Shown: positions 39,756-49,704 of the stretch, in pieces | Layout of the letters: every line of letters begins with the position of its first letter | Position numbering within the stretch: the stretch's first letter is position 1 | NCBI GenBank assembly: GCA_022606425.2 | Contig: JAHDVF020001569.1 | Span: 1 to 64,000 of the forward strand | Length of the DNA: 64,000 nt | Reading direction: 5' to 3' | From: Lepidostoma basale | Lineage: Eukaryota > Arthropoda > Insecta > Trichoptera > Lepidostomatidae | Made by a program: the position numbers and the translations under genes | The notes under the pieces: generated by a model | Told to the model about the DNA's origin: nothing | Database searches by the model: none | What the model saw: only the letters and a program-made list of their open reading frames with translations

Positions 39756-39902
39756 CAAACCATGGTGGCTCTGAAGCGTACTGAAATGGCGGTGGACTGG
39801 CCATATTTATCGGAGAACCGACACTCGATGGGGATGACGGGTTCTGTAGTGGAGAGTTGGACGTCCCCCTGCCCGCTGGACCAAATATGCTGGATAATGG
39901 AT
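39756..39902 (+). CDS. Internal exon of an unidentified host gene
   Basis: A 147-nt, 49-codon block, open in one frame and starting QTMVALKRTEMAVDWPYLSE, ending PLDQICWIMD. It is preceded by a pyrimidine-rich acceptor (GAATTTTTCCAACAG, AG at 39754-39755) with a possible branch site CTGAC at 39729. It is followed at once by a perfect donor GTAAGT at 39903. Exon length is a multiple of three and both junctions are phase 0. The block is about 54% GC in very AT-rich DNA and matches no repeat in the window. I do not recognise the protein; it has Cys, Trp and Met-rich segments but no motif I can name. Neighbouring exons are not in this window, so introns are at least tens of kilobases. Confidence 0.8.
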
Positions 39903-40315
39903 GTAAGTTAGTTAGCTAGTTAAATAAAAGTTTGATTATGACCAACAGTTATTTTTTAATTGATTTTTAAAACACCCGACCCCGAAATATTAAAATAAAA
40001 GTTTAATTCAATTTATCTCAAAAATGGTTCACTTTTGGATTATGCCTTACTTGACATCATTCATCGGAAATAACCTCCCCTACAACCTCCTAGAAGGAAT
40101 ATATTCGATAACCAATAACTCTGTATAACCGAGAGAATTTGTCTCCAATACGTTGCTATTGTACATTTATATTTTTTCTTTAAATTATATTTTTAATGAT
40201 AAATTATTGTAATCATTTTTTTTAATTTTTCCATTTCAAATATTAAAACATACCTACATTTTTCATTGAATAGCTATTTACATCATTACAGCGAGTGCCA
40301 AATCGATGTATAGAG
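39903..40315. other. Intronic, non-coding
   Basis: AT-rich sequence after the exon; no repeats recognised apart from short TTAG-like runs at 39905-39920. Confidence 0.45.
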
Positions 40316-40515
40316 TATAGCTATTATATTGATTCTCATGATATGTGATAGGTAGCTAATCTGTCGCCTTTTTATCGTCACGTGAATCCTACACCAGACA
40401 AAAGACAGTGTTTAACAGTTTATCAGTTTTGGGATATGTTTTCCGGGGATGAAAGTGTGAGAATCACACTGTCATCTTCGGGATTCGAACCTGGGACTTT
40501 CGGTGTGTCAGTCAC
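40316..40515 (-). mobile_element. SINE2 copy
   Basis: Minus strand: box B-like GGTTCGAATCCCG, TGTGATTCTCACACTTTC, later CATATCATGAGAATCAATAT. An insertion of about 30 nt (40410-40440) lies in the middle; the head is truncated. Confidence 0.7.
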
Positions 40516-40619
40516 CCATTCGATAAATAATATCTGCAATATTATGGATTGATTAATTACTGTTTAATTGATTATTAGATAAACCGAATTCTAAAAATTA
40601 TGATTTTAATAAAATAAAA

Positions 40620-40725
40620 TAATCCATTGTTTTGGTCGAATACACCTGATGATGTCAACATAGGTTGACGAAACAACTTTAGCGTAAAATAAAAATACAA
40701 TTGTGATACATAAAACATTTTTTTT
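40620..40725 (+). repeat. Repeat with decayed hammerhead-like core (copy 4)
   Basis: CTGATGA at 40646-40652, extra T, helix II GTCAAC/GTTGAC, GAAAC, but the GTC site is replaced by TTTA. AATACAATTGTGATACATAA follows, as at 9030. Confidence 0.55.
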
Positions 40726-40737
40726 AAATTTAAAACT

Positions 40738-41270
40738 TTAAAATAATGTTATGAACAAAATAATGAAAGGACCATTAAGACGGTTTGGACATATCGAAAG
40801 AATGAATGAAGAAAGAATGGTAAAAAAATATATGTTTACGATGTAAATAGAACTATAAATAGAGGAAGACCGTGAAAAACGTGACACTATCAAATAAATC
40901 AAATATTGAATGTCGGTCATGTGAGGAGTCAGAGAAATCGACGCGCGTGCATGACACGATGTATGAATGTTTTATTTATTTATTCAGAAAGGGCAGCATA
41001 CAGCGATATCAATATATTAATTAAGAAACATTAAGAAAAATAATAAATAAAGCCAATTACATGCTACCACAAATACAATAAACAGTTAATTGAATTTAAG
41101 CTAAGGCAAAATACGGTCAAACAAAATGATTGAGAGTTAAACATAATAATAGGAGTAGAAATAAGAACAAAATTAAAAGTAGTCAGGAATGAAAAGTTGG
41201 GCAGTCCATTCTTTCTGCATACCCCTTCGGGGAGACGGCGTGATGGTTAGTTAGTTAGTTAGTTAAATAA
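40738..41270 (+). mobile_element. LINE-A1 split by the (TTTA)n repeat
   Basis: Left part to 40971: MNKIMKGPLRRFGHIERMNE, decayed GRPRKTW region and MTRCMNV. Right part from about 41178: CQE-type end and the terminus GGGGAGACGGCGTGATGG with TTAG tail. The insert 40972-41177 is the dispersed repeat also seen at 3905. Confidence 0.8.
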
Positions 41271-41284
41271 GATACACTGACACA

Positions 41285-41672
41285 TGTTAACATGTGCAAC
41301 ATCGAAAAAAACATTATGTGTTATTACATTATGTGCTAAATTAAAAACGGTGGATTCGTGGAACATAAATTAAATAGACAATATGTGCACCATCTAAAAA
41401 TAACGTTTTGTGTTAGATTATTTTTATTTTGTTATTTTATTTTGTATCATTGTATTTTATACTATTTGTTTTAGATTTATTTTGTGGGTGTTGGACGATC
41501 GAAGTGTGCGCGGGAGATGCCTATTGGTGGCGATGAGGTTCGCAACCCATCACACCGCGTCTCCCGCGGAGCGAAAAGAGAAGGATGGAGTGCCGCATCA
41601 GTAAAAGTGTGACAATCCATTCTTTCTGCCTACCCTTTCGGGGAGACGGCGTGATGGTTAGTTAGTTAGTTA
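41285..41672 (+). mobile_element. SnA copy, 5'-truncated
   Basis: Starts at ACATGTTAACATGTGCAACA, includes GGTGGATTCGTGGAACAT and the GCGCGGGAGATGCC core, ends with the LINE-A terminus and TTAG tail. It lies directly behind a LINE-A1 tail. Confidence 0.85.
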
Positions 41673-42110
41673 GTCACTAACACATAATTTTTTTTAGCGA
41701 TAATCTAAAATCAACCAAAACTCCGAGTGCCATTCTTGCGAAATGAAAAAAATAAATGTATTTGTTAGATAAAATGTACAGTTTTCGTTGAGTTTACTTT
41801 ACAAAATTACGATATAACCACTATTGGAAGTTCCGGCATAGAGAACGGCAGAGTTCCGTTGGCGGAAAATGGGACAGAGAGTGCGAAAGGGATGCCGCTC
41901 TACCCGGTATACTTGTGAGCAGGAGAGGAGAGATGGCTATCGATTGCTGTCGGCTTTTCCTTTGTCCGCACTCATCTGGCGAACCAGCATTTAGTCCTGT
42001 ACAATTTAACTTATTTTTATATTTAGTATCGTCACTCTCTAATAACCAAAAAGGACGAACGCGTAAAAACAAATAAATGTTTCATAAAAAATAAATAAAT
42101 GTATAATTAA
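41673..42110. other. Unique stretch
   Basis: 41820-42070 is a GC-richer unique block; an 83-codon minus-strand frame covers it but has no motif and no splice signals I trust. Confidence 0.35.
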
Positions 42111-42640
42111 AAAATATGTTAAACTAACTAACTAACCATCAAACCGTCTCCCCGAATGGGCAGGCAGAAATAATGGAACGCCACACTGTTCTGTCCTGAC
42201 ATACGTCTCTCGCTTCCTCTACATTCATACATCTTGTCATGCACGCACGTCGATTTTTCCGACTCCTCACGTGACTGACATTCAATATTTGATTGATTTG
42301 ATCGTGCCACGTTTTCCTCGGCCTTCCTCTATTTCTAGCTCCGTTCACGCCGTTTACATATACCTTCTTTACCATTATGTCTTCACTCATTCTTTCCATG
42401 TGTCCAAACCATCTTAATGACCCTTTCCTTATTTTGTTCATAACACTTTCATTCGCACCACATTCACTTCTTATACTTGCATTTGTCACTCTATCATAAA
42501 CAGATTTGCCACACATTCGTCTTAGAGTCTCATTTCTACTGAATTTATTCTACTTTCATCCTTCTTTTGCCAGTTCCATGCTTCACTTCCATACATAAGG
42601 GTCGGCACAAGAACACCATTGTGCACTGCCATCTTAAAAA
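42111..42640 (-). mobile_element. LINE-A1 variant, open tail
   Basis: Frame 42139-42516 (125 codons): MCGKSVYDRVTNASIRSECG, GSLRWFGHMERMSEDIMVKK, GARNRGRPRKTWHDQIN, RSRKNRRACMTRCMNVEEAR, ACPFGETV. A 1-nt deletion near 42525 separates the upstream AVHNGVLVPTLMYGSEAWNW part. Same variant as 61185-61620. Confidence 0.9.
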
Positions 42641-42960
42641 TAAATGTAATAAAAAATAAATAAATGTATAATTAAAAAATATGTTAAACTAACTAACTAA
42701 CCATCAAACCGTCTCCCCGAATGGGTAGGCAGAAATAATGGACCGGTACACTGTTTTTCTCTCCCTTCCCCACCATTCATACGTCGTGTCATGCACCCAC
42801 GTCGATCGACATATTTGGGTTCTTTGGTTTCATGTCGTGGTTTTATCTTTATTACACCGTTTTGTGTCCAAATGATTCGCCTAAATATTTTTCGTTTATT
42901 ATGTCTCATTTTTATATTTTATATAAACAAATAAAACAATTTCTCCGACTATAGAGTAAA
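42641..42960 (-). mobile_element. LINE-A1 3' end within a tandem duplication
   Basis: 42650-42760 repeats 42085-42195 including non-LINE flank (AATGTATAATTAAAAAATAT), so the LINE end plus flank was duplicated. Only about 110 nt of LINE 3' end follow; the rest (42800-42960) is other sequence with a LINE-A scrap at the end. Confidence 0.75.
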
Positions 42961-43019
42961 TGTCAGTACAAGAATACCATTGTGCACTGAAAACTTGGTT
43001 TATTCAATATATTATGGTA

Positions 43020-43470
43020 TAACTAACCAACTAACTAACCGTCACGCCGTCTCCCCGAAGGGGTAGGCAGAAATAATAGACTGCCACACTTTTCTTTCCT
43101 GACATATTTCTCTCGCTTCATCAACATTCATACATCGTGTCATGCGTGCGCGTCGATTTCTCTGACTCCTCACATGGCCGACATTCAATATTTGATTTAT
43201 TTGATCGTGCCACGTTTTCCTCGGTCTTACTCTATTTCTGGTTCCATTTACATGGTTAACATATAATTTTTTACCATTCCTTCTTCATTCATTCTTTCCA
43301 TATGTCCAAACCATCTAAATGATCCTTTCATTATTTTGTTCATAACACCATCATTCACACCGCATTCACTTCTTATATTTTCATTCGACACTCTATCATA
43401 CACAGAGTATCCACATATTCGTCTAAGAGATCTCATTTCTACTGCATTTAATATACTTTCATCCTTTATA
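43020..43470 (-). mobile_element. LINE-A1 copy
   Basis: TTAG tail reversed at 43020-43040; coding from ESILNAVEMRSLRRICGYSV and GVMNKIMKGSFRWFGHMERM, with a shift near 43250 before the GRPRKTWHDQIN part. Confidence 0.85.
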
Positions 43471-43479
43471 TTATGGTAT

Positions 43480-43995
43480 ATGTGTTGAAAATCTGTGTAT
43501 GATAGAGTGTCGAATGAAAATATGTATTCCCCCAATGTATGTATTTAAGAAGCATGGATCTGGCAAAAAAAATAATGAAAGTTGAATAAATGCAGTAGAA
43601 ATGAGATCACCTAGATGATTGTGTGGTAAATCTGTATATGATTGAGTGTCAATTGCAAATACAAGAAGTGAATGCAGTAAGAATGAAATTTTCATGAACA
43701 AATTAATGAAAGGATCATTAAGATGAGCATGAAAAGAAAGAATGAAGAAAAATGATAAAGAAAGTATGTATGTTAACGATCTTAACGGAACTAGGCATAG
43801 AAGAAGATCGAGGAAAACGTGGCACGATCAAATAAATTAAATATTGAATGTCGGCCACGCGAGGAATCAGATAAATCGACGTGAGTGCGTAACACGATGT
43901 ATGAATGAAAAGGAATTGAGAGACGTATGTCAGGAATGAACAGTGTGGCAGTTCATTTTTTCTGCCTTTCCTTTTGAGGAAACGGCGTAAGGATT
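43480..43995 (+). mobile_element. LINE-A copy, degenerate
   Basis: Faces the previous copy head to head. SWIW.KK..ESR.NAVEMRS region to RSRKTWHDQIN and GETA-like end (GAGGAAACGGCGTAAGG). Many indels. Confidence 0.75.
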
Positions 43996-45240
43996 ATTTA
44001 TACTCGTATATTAAGTATAATTTAAAAATGAATTAACAAAATTGTACGTTGGTTTTTTTAATTATTTTAATGTAACAGATTTCAAATCACACTTCGCGCT
44101 CAAAAATAACGTTCCAAATAAAATCTCACATTTCAAAAATGGAATGGTATTCGTCGGCGCCGAATTCGGTTTCAAAATGTTGTTGGAACTTTCTACTCAC
44201 CCACACACCCAAATAATTTGTGTACATATTGCACGGCAACTTTTCCTCGCACGCACAAACACAGACGCACCATTATGTACACATGTACATACATACATAA
44301 TAATATACAAAACTGTATGTACCTATTATAATGGTCGCCTAAATTTTCCCTCGCGTCTAGACTTTTGTAAACAGCATTTTCAGCAATCGGCACTTAATCG
44401 AAAGGAATATTTCAAGCATCTGCATTTATTTGGTTCTAATTTCATTTAGTATAACTTTTTATTTAATAGGTATCTATCTAATAATTAAAACTGTTGTTTT
44501 TAAATAAAAAATTGCAAATGGCGGACACTCCATTTACAGTCATTGATGACATTACGACCCAAGAATGAATTGCCGCCATTTTATATAATTGCGTTTATAC
44601 ACATGTTTTATTTAAATTTTCCGATTTTAAAATTGATTTAATATCGTTAATTATAATTAAATATATATATTTTTAATGGCTTATGTAATTAAATCTTTGT
44701 TTTGCAAGATGGCCACTTCTGATTTAATTGAATTTGTTTAATTGTATTATAATTAAAATGTTATCATCCCTCCTCTTTTAAAAAATAAATTAATATTTTA
44801 GTTGAAAAAATGGCATCTTCCTTGCATTTTTTTGATATTTACAACAACACTTTTATTATAATAACTTATGAAATGAAATTTTAATTATAATAAACAATTA
44901 TTTTAACATTAATATGTACGAGTATTTAAACAAATTGACATTAATTTAAAAATAGTAAATATAGATACGTTATACTATACAGGTATTTCCTTGTTCTAGT
45001 CATGGTTCTTTCTATACAAACGTAATTTTGTCTTTAAATATTTCATCTTTACCATGAAATGATCTGTTATTATAAGTGTTCACACATTATTCTTCTTTTT
45101 CGTAGTCTTCCCATTTACATAGGGTAGACTATTCTTGTATGGAATGCAAGACTGTCTTTCCTGTGTCTGGTGGAATCCGATCTCTTTTGAGACTCTTTTG
45201 AATAAGTCCACGTCAACTTGTGTTAAAATAATCGCTGGTC
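43996..45240. other. Largest unique AT-rich stretch
   Basis: No repeats. A 135-codon plus-strand frame (44042-44449) has no motif, low-complexity His/Thr runs (HVHTYIIIY) and no splice context, so I leave it uncalled. Confidence 0.4.
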
Positions 45241-45740
45241 AAAATAAAAATAACCTTTTTATTCTCGGCGTCCATTTTCCCAGCGAATTTCCCTGGAATT
45301 GGGCGATGTTTGTTCGCAGGTATCGCCATACACACAAGCACAAGCATTTAGTCGTGGCGGAAGGAGCCCGACCGACCTATGGGATGAGACGCAAGTGCGA
45401 GGAGCGCCGCCGTATGGAGAGGGCCTCGCGAGCGAAAGAGAGCCACTTTCCTCTGAGGAGGGCACGCCAAATATTGATTCGCAGCGCGTAATGTAATGTA
45501 ACTTTGGTCGTAGGAGTAAACTGCGCGCGTGTGTCAGTGCGTGCGTACACGCCGCGCTGTCGGTGTGGGTGAGACCCAGGGCGGGATTTTCGTAGACGCG
45601 GGTTCCATAGACAAAATCGCGGGAAACACACTAATCTCTGACAAATTCTGCGAAAAACGAATTCGTTTAAAATTTAGAACATTTTTTTACGTAAGCGTTT
45701 TGGAAGCTTTTTTCTATACAACTATTATTAAGGACATTTA
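45241..45740. other. GC-rich unique block
   Basis: 45290-45620 is GC-rich and rich in CpG (GCGAGGAGCGCCGCC), open in several short frames on both strands. It could be a promoter/first-exon region or a conserved element; nothing in sequence decides this. Confidence 0.35.
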
Positions 45741-45744
45741 TTGA

Positions 45745-46312
45745 ACAAAACTAACTAACTAACTAACCATCACGCCATTTCCCGGAGGGGTAGGCAGAGA
45801 GGATGGATCGCCACACTGGCCTGTCCTGGCACACCTCTCGGGCTTCCTCTACATTCATACATCGCACCATGCACGCACGTCGATTATTCCGACTTCGAAT
45901 TTGGCCGCCTTTTAGTAATTGGTTAATTTGGTCGTCCTCGGCTTCTTTTCCCACTCACACTGCTTGTGTACAACTTTTTAACCATTTTACTCTCATCCAT
46001 TCGTTCCATATGTCCGAACCATCTCAGGGATCCTTTCTTAATTTTATTCATGATGCAGTCATCTGTCTTACATTTCTTTCTTATTTCATCGTTCGGTATT
46101 CTATCATACAACGTTTTCCCGCACATTCTTCTTAGTGATCTCATTTCTACGGCGTTTATCCTGCTTTCATCCTTCTTTTGCCAGCTCCAAGCTTCACTTC
46201 CATACATGAGGGTTGGCACTAGAACTCCATTGTGTACTGCCATCTTTGCTTCTGTGGATATATTTCTATTTGCAGTAATGACTTTGAGTGCGCCATTTAT
46301 TTTATTGAACAA
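45745..46312 (-). mobile_element. LINE-A3, long copy
   Basis: Minus frame (within 45923-46408) encodes NGALKVITANRNISTEAKMA, VHNGVLVPTLMYGSEAWSWQ, INAVEMRSLRRMCGKTLYDR, IPNDEIRKKCKTDDCIMNKI, GSLRWFGHMERMDESKMVKK and TSSVSGKRSRGRP. A deletion at about 45935 removes KTW and shifts the frame to DDQINQLLKGGQIRSRNNRR and MVRCMNVEEAREVCQD. The terminus gives YPSGKWRDG. TTAG tail reversed at 45745-45768. Confidence 0.9.
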
Positions 46313-46315
46313 TAA

Positions 46316-46630
46316 AACTTCAATTTTAAAACACGTGAACATAAACAAGCTTTCACCGAACATTCTGTTTTTTCTGAGATGGCTAACTATTGTATTGAAT
46401 TTGACCATAGTTTTGATAAAAATGACACAAAATTTCTACACACAGCTAACAAAAACAATAAATTAAACAAACTTGAAAATTTAGAAATCCTCAAGTCGTT
46501 GAAATTGGGTGAAAATATTATTAATAATCAGATTCCTCCTTTTACTCCTTTCTACTTAAATACTTTGTCTACATTTAATTTCCCAAGCTCCAATCACATG
46601 CAAATTAATCATTCATTAATTTCTATATAA
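46316..46630 (+). pseudogene. C-terminal end of a Penelope-like element protein
   Basis: An open frame of 104 codons plus stop. It starts NFNFKTREHKQAF, passes SEMANYCIEFDHSFDKNDTK and FLHTANKNNKLNKLENLEIL and ends QIPPFTPFYLNTLSTF followed by a short tail. The pattern REH...F..A.....HSFD......LH.....RKLN.LE.LEI.K......LLNDQ is the end of the GIY-YIG endonuclease domain of Penelope-like retroelements; this is from memory of the family, not from a search. The RT part is missing (5' truncation against LINE-A3). The downstream 3' region has the hammerhead-like core. Confidence 0.65.
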
Positions 46631-46881
46631 ATTATGTCTTCTCAAATGTATGTTTTTTCTAAATTACAATTTTTTCAAAATTATGTTATCATCATGTATT
46701 ATTATTATTTGATATTACTTTTTATTTCTTATTGTTAAAAAATAATTGTTAGCCCTTAAAATAATATAAAAGATACTTATAACAAATAGCCCAGGTTAAT
46801 TTAAATTTGAATAATTGTATCGAATTTTAAATGCGTTTTTTATTAGTCTTTCATTGTTTAGTTTTTGTTATATTTTTACGC

Positions 46882-46912
46882 CTGAAGATGGAGGTATCCT
46901 CCGAAACATGTC
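46882..46912 (+). ncRNA. Hammerhead-ribozyme-like core in PLE 3' region
   Basis: CTGAAGA, extra T, helix II GGAGG/CCTCC with loop TAT, GAAAC, AT, GTC. Helix I next to the core can form 4 bp (ACGC with GTGT). All invariant core residues are present. Helix III is only two pairs with a 2-nt loop, as is usual for minimal hammerheads in Penelope-like elements, which may act as dimers. Confidence 0.6.
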
Positions 46913-47037
46913 GTGTTTTTAAATTTTTATTTATTTAAAAAGTGGATTAATATTTTTTTTTAATTTCCCTAGTATATTACTATGGAATTCCACAGTGTTA
47001 ATGCCTTAAATTTCAATAAGTTAAATAAAATTTTATA

Positions 47038-47145
47038 TTAAATAATTAATACAAATGAAAACGTGTGTTTTCTAGAAGTTATATTGTATTAGTTTATGGG
47101 GAAGACATGTTTCACCTTTCTAAGGCATTATCAAATTTATTTTTT
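47038..47145 (-). repeat. HP1 half copy
   Basis: TTTTCTAGAAGTTATATT, GAAGACATGTTTCACC, TCTAAGGCATTATCAAA in order. Confidence 0.75.
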
Positions 47146-47154
47146 TGATAGTGC

Positions 47155-47466
47155 ATTCTTCCTTCTTCTTCTTCCTCAGCCTATTCCCGTCCACCCCTGG
47201 ACAAAGGCCTCCTCCATTCGCTTCCACGTCACTGTATCTTGTGCAGACTGCATCCAAGTTATTCCGACTTGTCTGTCCAGATCATCCTTCCACCGTAGTT
47301 GCGGTCGCCCTGCACTTCTCTTTGCCGTCCACGGTCTCCAAGTCGGCAGTCTTCTTATCCACTTTTCATCTGAGCTTCTGGCTACGTGACCTGCCCATTG
47401 CCATTTTAGAGTCGCCACCCGGTGGATGATGTCAGTGACCTTTGTTTTTTCTCTGAACCTGGACAC
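47155..47466 (-). mobile_element. LINE-B 3' end, open
   Basis: An uninterrupted 96-codon frame (47176-47466): VTDIIHRVATLKWQWAGHVA, RSSDEKWIRRLPTWRPWTAK, RSAGRPQLRWKDDLDRQVGI, TWMQSAQDTVTWKRMEEAFV, QGWTGIG. (AAG)n end at 47157-47175. Recent insertion by its intact frame; RT is absent. Confidence 0.9.
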
Positions 47467-47555
47467 GACCAGATTCCTTCTTCATAATAATGAGCTATTT
47501 TCTGCTCATCTTAAAGATTATAAAATAATTATGATACCGTTGATTAAAATATTAG
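47463..47555 (+). mobile_element. SINE1 3' part
   Basis: CACGACCAGATTCCTTCTTC and AATGAGCTATTTTCTGCTCA; tRNA-like head replaced by LINE-B at its left edge. Confidence 0.75.
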
Positions 47556-47559
47556 AGGG

Positions 47560-47775
47560 ATATTTGAAGAATGGTTGAGGCAGGCGACAAAGTGAATGGT
47601 GGATTTAGAGTTCATCGCAAATAAAAGAGTATCCAATAGCTGAAATGGCATGGTACAATGGTGTTCTTGTAAGGGAAGGGAAGCATGATGAAAGTAGAAT
47701 AAATGCAGTAGAAATGAGAGCTCTTAGACGAATGTGTGGAAATCTGTGTATGATAGAGTGTCGAATGAATATGTC
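47560..47775 (+). mobile_element. LINE-A fragment, degenerate
   Basis: VEAGDKVNGGFRV, MAWYNGVLV and INAVEMRALRRMCG regions; ends mid-hinge. A small scrap (KENTA.STR-type) lies at 47880-47920. Confidence 0.65.
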
Positions 47776-48030
47776 GCCGCCACCTAGTTAAATACGCCGC
47801 TCAATTGAACGGCTAGGCTGATAATGAAATGGCGGCCGGTAGTTGAATAAATTAAGATAGCTCAACATTTTAGTTCTAATTTTTACCACTGCAACAAAAA
47901 AGGAAAACACGGCATGATCAACTCGATCTATTGTATTATTAATTGACCACGTGAGCAGTCAAAGTAAAGAAATTTGGAAGCGTAGACGTATATATAATAT
48001 TATAAATGTTTTTTTTTTTTTTTTTATGCA

Positions 48031-48257
48031 CACAACAGGTCGTTTGGACCCAATTACTGTATACAATTATTTTTTTTTTAGCTATTATATTGATTCTCGT
48101 GACATGTGATAGGTAGCCAATCTATCGCCATTTTATTGTCACTTGAATTCTACACCAGACCAAAGACAGTGTGACAATCACACTGCCATCACCGGGAATC
48201 GAACCCAGGACCTTCGGCATGGAAGTCAGAGCTTGTAACCACTCTGCCACGAAGGTC
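48031..48257 (-). mobile_element. SINE2, good copy
   Basis: Minus strand: GACCTTCGTGGCAGAGTGGT (box A region), box B GGGTTCGATTCCC, TGTGATTGTCACACTGTC, GGTGTAGAATTCAAGTGACA and the CATGTCACGAGAATC end. Best copy for a consensus. Confidence 0.85.
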
Positions 48258-48565
48258 GTTATGTTATAAATGTATTAATGTTAAGTACCCCAACTTCAAA
48301 GAATTATTCAGTGACATGTCGTTTACTATACACCCGTGCTTCGTACTTTTGTTCTCACAAAGTGTATATCATTATTATGTAAGTTTCTATTAATAGTAAC
48401 CTTTGTGAGCGCCTCCTACGTCAAAATGGAGCTACGTGTAATGCGGACAGTACGCTCTATAAATTATTTACTAAAACAACTCAAATACTATTCTTACGCT
48501 CATAATACGTTAGACACAATTCCAAATCTTAGCGTAAGGTTGCAATAATAAATCCTTTATTCTAT
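48258..48565. other. Unique stretch
   Basis: No gene supported; a 70-codon plus-strand frame (48336-48548) has no motif. Confidence 0.35.
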
Positions 48566-48567
48566 GA

Positions 48568-49110
48568 ACATTTATTTATTTATTGTAAGGTTACATGCAG
48601 CGATTATTATATACATAAACAATTAAACATGTAATTAACTAACCATTACGCCGTCTCACCGGAAGGCTACGCAGAAAGAATGGACCGCCACACTGTTCAG
48701 TCCTGACATACTTCTTACATCGTGTCATGCACGAACGTCGATTTCTCCGACTCCTCACGTGACCGACATTTGATATTTGATTGATTTGATCGTGCCACGT
48801 TTTTCCTCGGCTTCACCATTCTGTCTTCATTCATTTTTTCCATGTGTCCAAACCACCTGAATATTCCTTTCATTATTTTGTTCATAGCATTCATTCTTTA
48901 TATTTACATTTGACACACTATGATATACAGATTTACATTTTCATATACGAATGTGTATTCGTATATGAAAATGTAAATCTAGTCTTAGAGATCTCATGTT
49001 TACTGCCTTTATTCTACTTTCATCCTTCGTTTTCCAGTTTCATGCTTCACTTCCATACATAAGGGTTGCATACAAGCACACCACTGTGCATTGCTATCTT
49101 AGCTTTTTTG
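48568..49110 (-). mobile_element. LINE-A copy with palindromic insert
   Basis: A short (TTTA)n repeat piece at 48568-48635, then reversed TTAG-type end and coding through RSRRNRRSCMT, GRKTWHDQINQ, MNKIMKGIFRWFGHMEKMNE. At 48930-48978 a perfect palindrome (GATTTACATTTTCATATACG with its complement) interrupts the hinge. Then the INAVNMRSL and MYGSEA.NW regions. Confidence 0.75.
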
Positions 49111-49161
49111 GATAGACTTTTTTGAAAAAATAGTCAAATAAAGACATTGTAGGTTACTCAC

Positions 49162-49310
49162 CACTTGCCCGAAGCCGTTATAGGACGCAGCGGCGCCCTT
49201 CATCCCTAGGCGTGTTCCCCGTCCACGAGGGACTTACGTTAACTAGGGAATACAACATTCCAACAAAATCAAAAGGGAATCCAGGCCACATTTAGCTAAT
49301 TTAATTGCTT
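49162..49310 (+). mobile_element. SINE3 partial copy
   Basis: CCCGAAGCCGTTATAGG, CGCAGCGGCGCCC and CGAGGGACTTACGTTAAC blocks; start and end decayed. Confidence 0.65.
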
Positions 49311-49700
49311 TATCACTTCTATGTCTCAATTTAAAACCTTGGTGTAATTTTTTGGTTTAAAAAATATACGCAATTATAGTATATAATAGTATTATATATA
49401 ACAATGTTGTTATATGAATCACATTTATATTTTTAAAATCAGATTCATTTACTGTTTTTCCATATAAACATTAATTTTGTGTTGTGATTTTAAATTTGAA
49501 TAAGTATCTTCTATGTTCGTCTTCACTATGTATTGTGGATTGAATAATTTTTTTAAAGACATTGGATTTTCACAAAACTTTTTTTACACGTTCCACAAAA
49601 AAGTTACGTTAAAATTTATAATAGGTATAAAGAAAGGCGTATGTGGTCCAAAACATGTAAAAGTGCAGAAAAAGTGAAAATATTAAAGAATAAAAAATTA
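49311..49700. other. AT-rich non-coding stretch
   Basis: No recognised content. Confidence 0.4.
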
Positions 49701-49704
49701 TCAA

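Larger units (their letters stand above)
46316..47035 (+). mobile_element. Penelope-like element 3' end (PLE)
   Basis: Consists of the coding end (to 46630) and about 400 bp of 3' region that recurs reversed at 32219-32690 and in part at 18490-18635. The 3' end reads ACTATGGAATTCCACAGTGT and TAATGCCTTAAATT. The hammerhead-like core is 120 bp from this end. Confidence 0.7.

Noticed and set aside
44042..44449. 135-codon plus-strand frame
   Set aside because: No family resemblance, biased composition and no splice or promoter evidence.
46379..46630. Considered as a small host gene
   Set aside because: It continues upstream in frame to 46316 and matches the end pattern of Penelope-like proteins, followed by the PLE 3' repeat.
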